A stretch of 64,000 nucleotides of DNA from Acidobacteriota bacterium (GTDB taxonomy: Bacteria > Acidobacteriota > Vicinamibacteria > Vicinamibacterales > CAVVIG01), in assembly GCA_003222395.1 (NCBI GenBank), contig QHWB01000041.1:1-64000 (forward strand), given 5' to 3'. A program made the position numbers and the translations under genes. Positions 60,785-64,000 of this stretch are shown here, piece after piece. How positions within the stretch are numbered: the first letter of the stretch is position 1; the number at the start of each line of letters is the position of its first letter. The notes under the pieces were generated by a model, which did not search any database, was not told where the DNA came from, and saw nothing but the letters and a program-made list of their open reading frames with translations.

Positions 60785-63499
60785 ATGAAGCTCGCCGACC
60801 TGCGGATGTCCGTTCAGCGGTTCCTCGGCCCGCCGTCTCCGCATCTCGAGCTGCCGACGGTGCTCGAGGACGAAGAGCGGCATTTGTCGGAGCCCAGGCC
60901 GCCAGACGCGGTCGCGGGCAGCGACGAACACCGGCTGCGCGCGATGATCGATCGGCGTCATGAGGTGAGCCGCACCGCGCTCTGCCTCTCGGGCGGCGGC
61001 ATCCGCAGCGCGAGCTTCGCGATCGGCGTCATGCAGGGCCTGTCGTGTCTGAGCGTGCTGACCGATTTCGATTACCTGTCGACGGTCTCCGGCGGCGGCT
61101 ACGCGGGCAGCTGGTTGTCGGCGTGGCTGCTGCACGACGAGATGCGGATCAAGCAGACGAAGTGCGACAGCCAGCCGGTCGGCGATCAGCTGGCCGGCGC
61201 GTGCTGCGATCCGCTGTGCCCCGAGCCGGAGCCGCTGCGCCACGTGCGCGAGTTCAGCCGTTATCTCGATCCGAGGATCGGTCTGTTTTCGATCGACGTC
61301 TGGACGCTCATCGCCACGGTCTGCCGCAACATGCTCGCGAACTGGCTGATCCTGCTGCCGCTGCTCATGGCGGCGCTGCTGGTGCCGCGTCTCTATTACG
61401 CATTCCTCGATCTCGGTGGGAACCGGAACATGTACGGCACGCCGCTCATGATCGCCAGCGGGCTGCTGATCGTCGGAACGACGGTGTGCGGCATCATGGG
61501 CCTCCGCTACGTGATCCTCAATCTGCCGGATAGTGGCGCATCCAAGGGATCGCAGGGGCAGTTCATCACCGGGTGTCTCGGACCCACGGTGACCGCTGCC
61601 GCCCTTCTCACGCTGTACTGGGCGTGGAACAACGAGCTGACCGGCACGCCGACGTCGACGGCGCTGCTCTTCGGCGGCATCATCGCGGCGCACGTCGCCG
61701 TGTGGCTCGTGTGGGGACAGCGGCAAGGACGCCGCTCCGTGACGTGGCTCGGCGCGGGCATCGCGTCGGTTATCACGGCGACCGGCCTGTGGCTCATCGA
61801 GCAGAAAATTTTCCCGAACCCGCTCGACCTCGCCAAGCTGTACACGACGTCGGCGATCCCGCTCGTTCTGCTGACGGTCGGCATGGCGGGCGCGTTGTTC
61901 GTCGCCATCGCCAGCGCCGAGACCGAAGACGATGCGTATGAGTGGTGGGCGCGGGCGGGCGCATGGCTGCTCGTCGTGCCGCTCGCGTGGCTCTCCGCGG
62001 CCACGCTCGTCTTCTTCGGGCCGGACGCGATCCATGCGCTCGCGCTGCCCTTCACACGGTTGAACCTGTCGCTCCCGGAGGCCAAGACGCTCATCGGCCT
62101 GCTGACGGCGCTGACGGGCGGCGCGGCGGCGAGGGCACTGGGTCCCGGCGCCGGCAGGCATCCGTCGTTCGCGCGCAAAGTGGTGTTCGCGCTTGCGGCG
62201 CCGACGTTCGTCGTGCTGCTGCTGACCGTCCTCAGCTGGGCGAATTTTTCACTGCTGACGCACATGCAGGCGACGTGGCTGCACTTCTATGAGCATTCGC
62301 CCGCCGGCGGCTTCGACGAGATCGTCGCGCTGTGGAGCGTTCTCGTGCTCCTCGGCCTCTCGATGAGCTATTTCGTCAACGTCAACAAGTTCTCGCTGCA
62401 CGGGATGTATCGCACGCGGCTCATTCGCACGTTCCTCGGCGCGTCGCGCACGCGCGCGGAGCGCAAGCCGAATCCGTTCACCGGCTTCGATTCGACCGAC
62501 AACATCAGCATGTCGGATCTGCGGGCGATTCAACGGCCGCTCCACATCGTCAATACGGCGCTCAACCTCGTGTCGACGAACAAGCTCGCGTGGCAGGATC
62601 GGCAGGCGGAGTCGTTCACGATCTCGGCGCTGCACTGCGGGTCGCATCTGGTCGGCTACCGCCCGTCGGACGAGTACGGCAAGCAGATCTCGCTCGGCAC
62701 CGCGATGACGCTCTCGGGCGCGGCGGTCGCGCCCAATCAGGGTTCGCAATCGTCGCCGGCGCTCACGTTCCTCCTGACGCTGTTCAACGCGCGTCTGGGC
62801 GCGTGGCTCGGCAATCCGGGTCCGGCCGGCGCGTACACATGGCGGCTGCGCGATCCGCGCTGGGGTCCGGCGCCGCTGTTCAGCGAGATGTTCGGCCGCA
62901 CGACCGACACCAACCCGTACGTGTATCTCTCGGATGGCGGACACTTCGACAACCTCGGCGTGTACGAGATGGTGCTCCGCCGCTGCCACTACATCGTCGT
63001 CAGCGATGCCGGCTGCGACGGCGGGTACACGTTCGAGGATCTCGGCAACGCGATTCGCAAGATCCGCATCGACCTCGGCGTGCCGATCACGTTCGCGGCG
63101 CCGCCGAAGATGACGAAGGACGGACAGGGGAAGACGAACCTGCACGCGGCCGTGGCGACGATCGACTACCGCGCGGTCGACGGCGCGCAGGCCAAGCAGG
63201 GATTCCTCGTCTACGTGAAGGCGACGCGGTCGGGAGACGAGCCGATCGACGTCGACAACTACGCGCGCGCCTGTCCGGAATTCCCCCACGAATCGACGGC
63301 AGATCAGTGGTTCGACGAAGCGCAGTTCGAGAGCTATCGCGCGCTCGGCGTCCATTCCATCGACACGATTGCACGACACCTGAACACGTTGAACAACGCG
63401 CCACCGACCATCCGCGACCTCTATCTCGCTGCCGAGACGTATGTCGCGGGCCGCAGTGCGCGCCCACCCGAGGTGACCGATGGCGCTCTACGCGTTTGA
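60785..63499 (+). CDS. Patatin-like phospholipase, multi-spanning membrane form
   Basis: 904 residues. N-terminal patatin elements: CLSGGGIRSASFAIGVMQGL (oxyanion loop, Gly70-Arg74) and STVSGGGYAGSW (nucleophile Ser102; the usual GxSxG is TVSGG here). The catalytic Asp-Gly-Gly comes much later (YLSDGGHFDNLGVYE, Asp717). Between them lie about eight hydrophobic segments, for example NMLANWLILLPLLMAALLVP and TALLFGGIIAAHVAVWLVWG. So the hydrolase halves are separated by a membrane domain. Expected activity: acyl-ester hydrolysis of membrane lipids. It begins 17 bp after the di-haem gene and overlaps the DUF2235 gene by 20 bp. Confidence 0.85.
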   Translation: MKLADLRMSVQRFLGPPSPHLELPTVLEDEERHLSEPRPPDAVAGSDEHRLRAMIDRRHEVSRTALCLSGGGIRSASFAIGVMQGLSCLSVLTDFDYLSTVSGGGYAGSWLSAWLLHDEMRIKQTKCDSQPVGDQLAGACCDPLCPEPEPLRHVREFSRYLDPRIGLFSIDVWTLIATVCRNMLANWLILLPLLMAALLVPRLYYAFLDLGGNRNMYGTPLMIASGLLIVGTTVCGIMGLRYVILNLPDSGASKGSQGQFITGCLGPTVTAAALLTLYWAWNNELTGTPTSTALLFGGIIAAHVAVWLVWGQRQGRRSVTWLGAGIASVITATGLWLIEQKIFPNPLDLAKLYTTSAIPLVLLTVGMAGALFVAIASAETEDDAYEWWARAGAWLLVVPLAWLSAATLVFFGPDAIHALALPFTRLNLSLPEAKTLIGLLTALTGGAAARALGPGAGRHPSFARKVVFALAAPTFVVLLLTVLSWANFSLLTHMQATWLHFYEHSPAGGFDEIVALWSVLVLLGLSMSYFVNVNKFSLHGMYRTRLIRTFLGASRTRAERKPNPFTGFDSTDNISMSDLRAIQRPLHIVNTALNLVSTNKLAWQDRQAESFTISALHCGSHLVGYRPSDEYGKQISLGTAMTLSGAAVAPNQGSQSSPALTFLLTLFNARLGAWLGNPGPAGAYTWRLRDPRWGPAPLFSEMFGRTTDTNPYVYLSDGGHFDNLGVYEMVLRRCHYIVVSDAGCDGGYTFEDLGNAIRKIRIDLGVPITFAAPPKMTKDGQGKTNLHAAVATIDYRAVDGAQAKQGFLVYVKATRSGDEPIDVDNYARACPEFPHESTADQWFDEAQFESYRALGVHSIDTIARHLNTLNNAPPTIRDLYLAAETYVAGRSARPPEVTDGALRV

Positions 63500-64000
63500 C
63501 GGAACGAACGACGACGATCGCAACACCGGCAGCACGGCCGCGGCCGTCGCCGCCGACACGAACGTGTTCCGCTTTTACAGCGCGTACACGGGCTACGCAC
63601 AGTCGCTCGGGATCAAAACCGAATACGTGCCTGGCGTCGGCACGCGCTTCGGCCTGCCGGGCAAGATCGTCGGCGGCGCGTGGGGCGTCGGATGGCTCGA
63701 TCGGATCAACGAGACCTACGAGACGCTCTGCCAGGCGTACGTCGGCGGCGATCGCGTCATCGACGTCATCGGCTTCAGCCGCGGGTCGGCCGTCGCGCTC
63801 GATTTCGTCAACAAGGTGTATGGCGACGGCATCCAGCAGAACGGACGCGTCGTCGTCGAGGAGCCGTCGATCCGCTTCGTCGGCCTGTTCGACACCGTCG
63901 CCGCGTTCGGCGTCGCCAATCTCGGGTTCGTCTTCTCGTCGCTGAACGCGTTTCATCGCCTGACGCTGCCGCCCAACGTCGAGCATTGCTTCCACGCGAT
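63480..64000 (+). CDS. DUF2235 alpha/beta hydrolase-like protein (partial, cut by window end)
   Basis: 173 codons visible. MALYAFDGTNDDDRNTGST is the DUF2235 opening (phospholipase Tle1-like fold), and VIDVIGFSRGSAVALDFVNK holds a GxSxG nucleophile motif; SIRFVGLFDTVAAFG is also typical. Its start lies inside the patatin gene (20-bp overlap), so both are co-translated. DUF2235 proteins act on lipids, as type VI effectors or as housekeeping hydrolases; no secretion genes or immunity protein are visible here. The C-terminal half is outside the window. Confidence 0.82.
   Translation, partial: MALYAFDGTNDDDRNTGSTAAAVAADTNVFRFYSAYTGYAQSLGIKTEYVPGVGTRFGLPGKIVGGAWGVGWLDRINETYETLCQAYVGGDRVIDVIGFSRGSAVALDFVNKVYGDGIQQNGRVVVEEPSIRFVGLFDTVAAFGVANLGFVFSSLNAFHRLTLPPNVEHCFHA

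Noticed and set aside
60785-64000. Type VI secretion effector cassette (patatin plus DUF2235)
   Set aside because: No VgrG, PAAR, adaptor or immunity gene is visible, and the patatin is a multi-spanning membrane protein co-transcribed with di-haem genes.

Overview
The window looks like chromosome of a high-GC, Gram-negative soil bacterium. The best guess is Acidobacteriota, close to Vicinamibacterales. The guess rests on two Oar-type TonB-dependent receptors with an N-terminal carboxypeptidase-regulatory-like domain, many secreted c-type cytochromes, cytochrome/copper-monooxygenase-like fusions, an Alternative Complex III-like operon, DUF4159 and PIN toxin-antitoxin pairs. There is no rRNA, tRNA, transposase, integrase, phage gene or CRISPR array. 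Taxonomy is inference; no marker gene is present.

Layout. 0-2.4 kb: VapBC-like pair, a CuA-type lipoprotein and two small secreted proteins. 2.4-5.6 kb: an MFS transporter and a cytochrome/copper-domain/TPR protein. 5.7-8.7 kb: TonB receptor 1. 8.8-17.3 kb: a haem-copper protein with a partner gene (copy 1), then an Alternative Complex III-like operon (mono-haem cytochrome, penta-haem cytochrome, molybdopterin-type subunit, FeS subunit, NrfD-like subunit, DUF3341). 17.4-25.8 kb: YbaK-like deacylase, CBS protein, a very long pyruvate:ferredoxin oxidoreductase, a PQQ-like propeller and an NHL-repeat remnant. 25.8-31.7 kb: DUF4159/ornithine cyclodeaminase/DUF2007 operon, then a GntR-regulated ABC exporter operon. 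31.7-36.8 kb: RidA, copy 2 of the haem-copper module, a PEGA/beta-barrel pair and a PGPGW protein. 37-43.5 kb: an SpdH-like flavoprotein, a lytic-transglycosylase remnant and an exported xanthine-dehydrogenase-type enzyme. 43.5-51 kb: second PIN pair, MscL, AraC regulator, TonB receptor 2, M23 peptidase and a decapeptide-repeat lipoprotein. 51-64 kb: three di-haem c-type proteins with a GMC oxidoreductase, an FeS-containing Old Yellow Enzyme homologue, a patatin-like membrane phospholipase and a DUF2235 protein cut by the window end.

Three themes stand out. (1) Periplasmic redox chemistry: two copies of a cytochrome/copper-monooxygenase-like gene plus partner, one directly upstream of a quinol:electron-acceptor complex. 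(2) A 51-64 kb set whose families together resemble lipid or polyisoprenoid oxygenation (lipase, di-haem proteins, GMC, Old Yellow Enzyme). This is the best candidate for an undescribed system, and it is a hypothesis. (3) Palindromic REP-like repeats and hairpins built of 7-9 bp units. They are intergenic and also sit in frame in linkers of exported proteins, and in four genes the stop codon lies in REP-like sequence.

All calls come from reading the sequence and from remembered family motifs; no database search or structure prediction was run.
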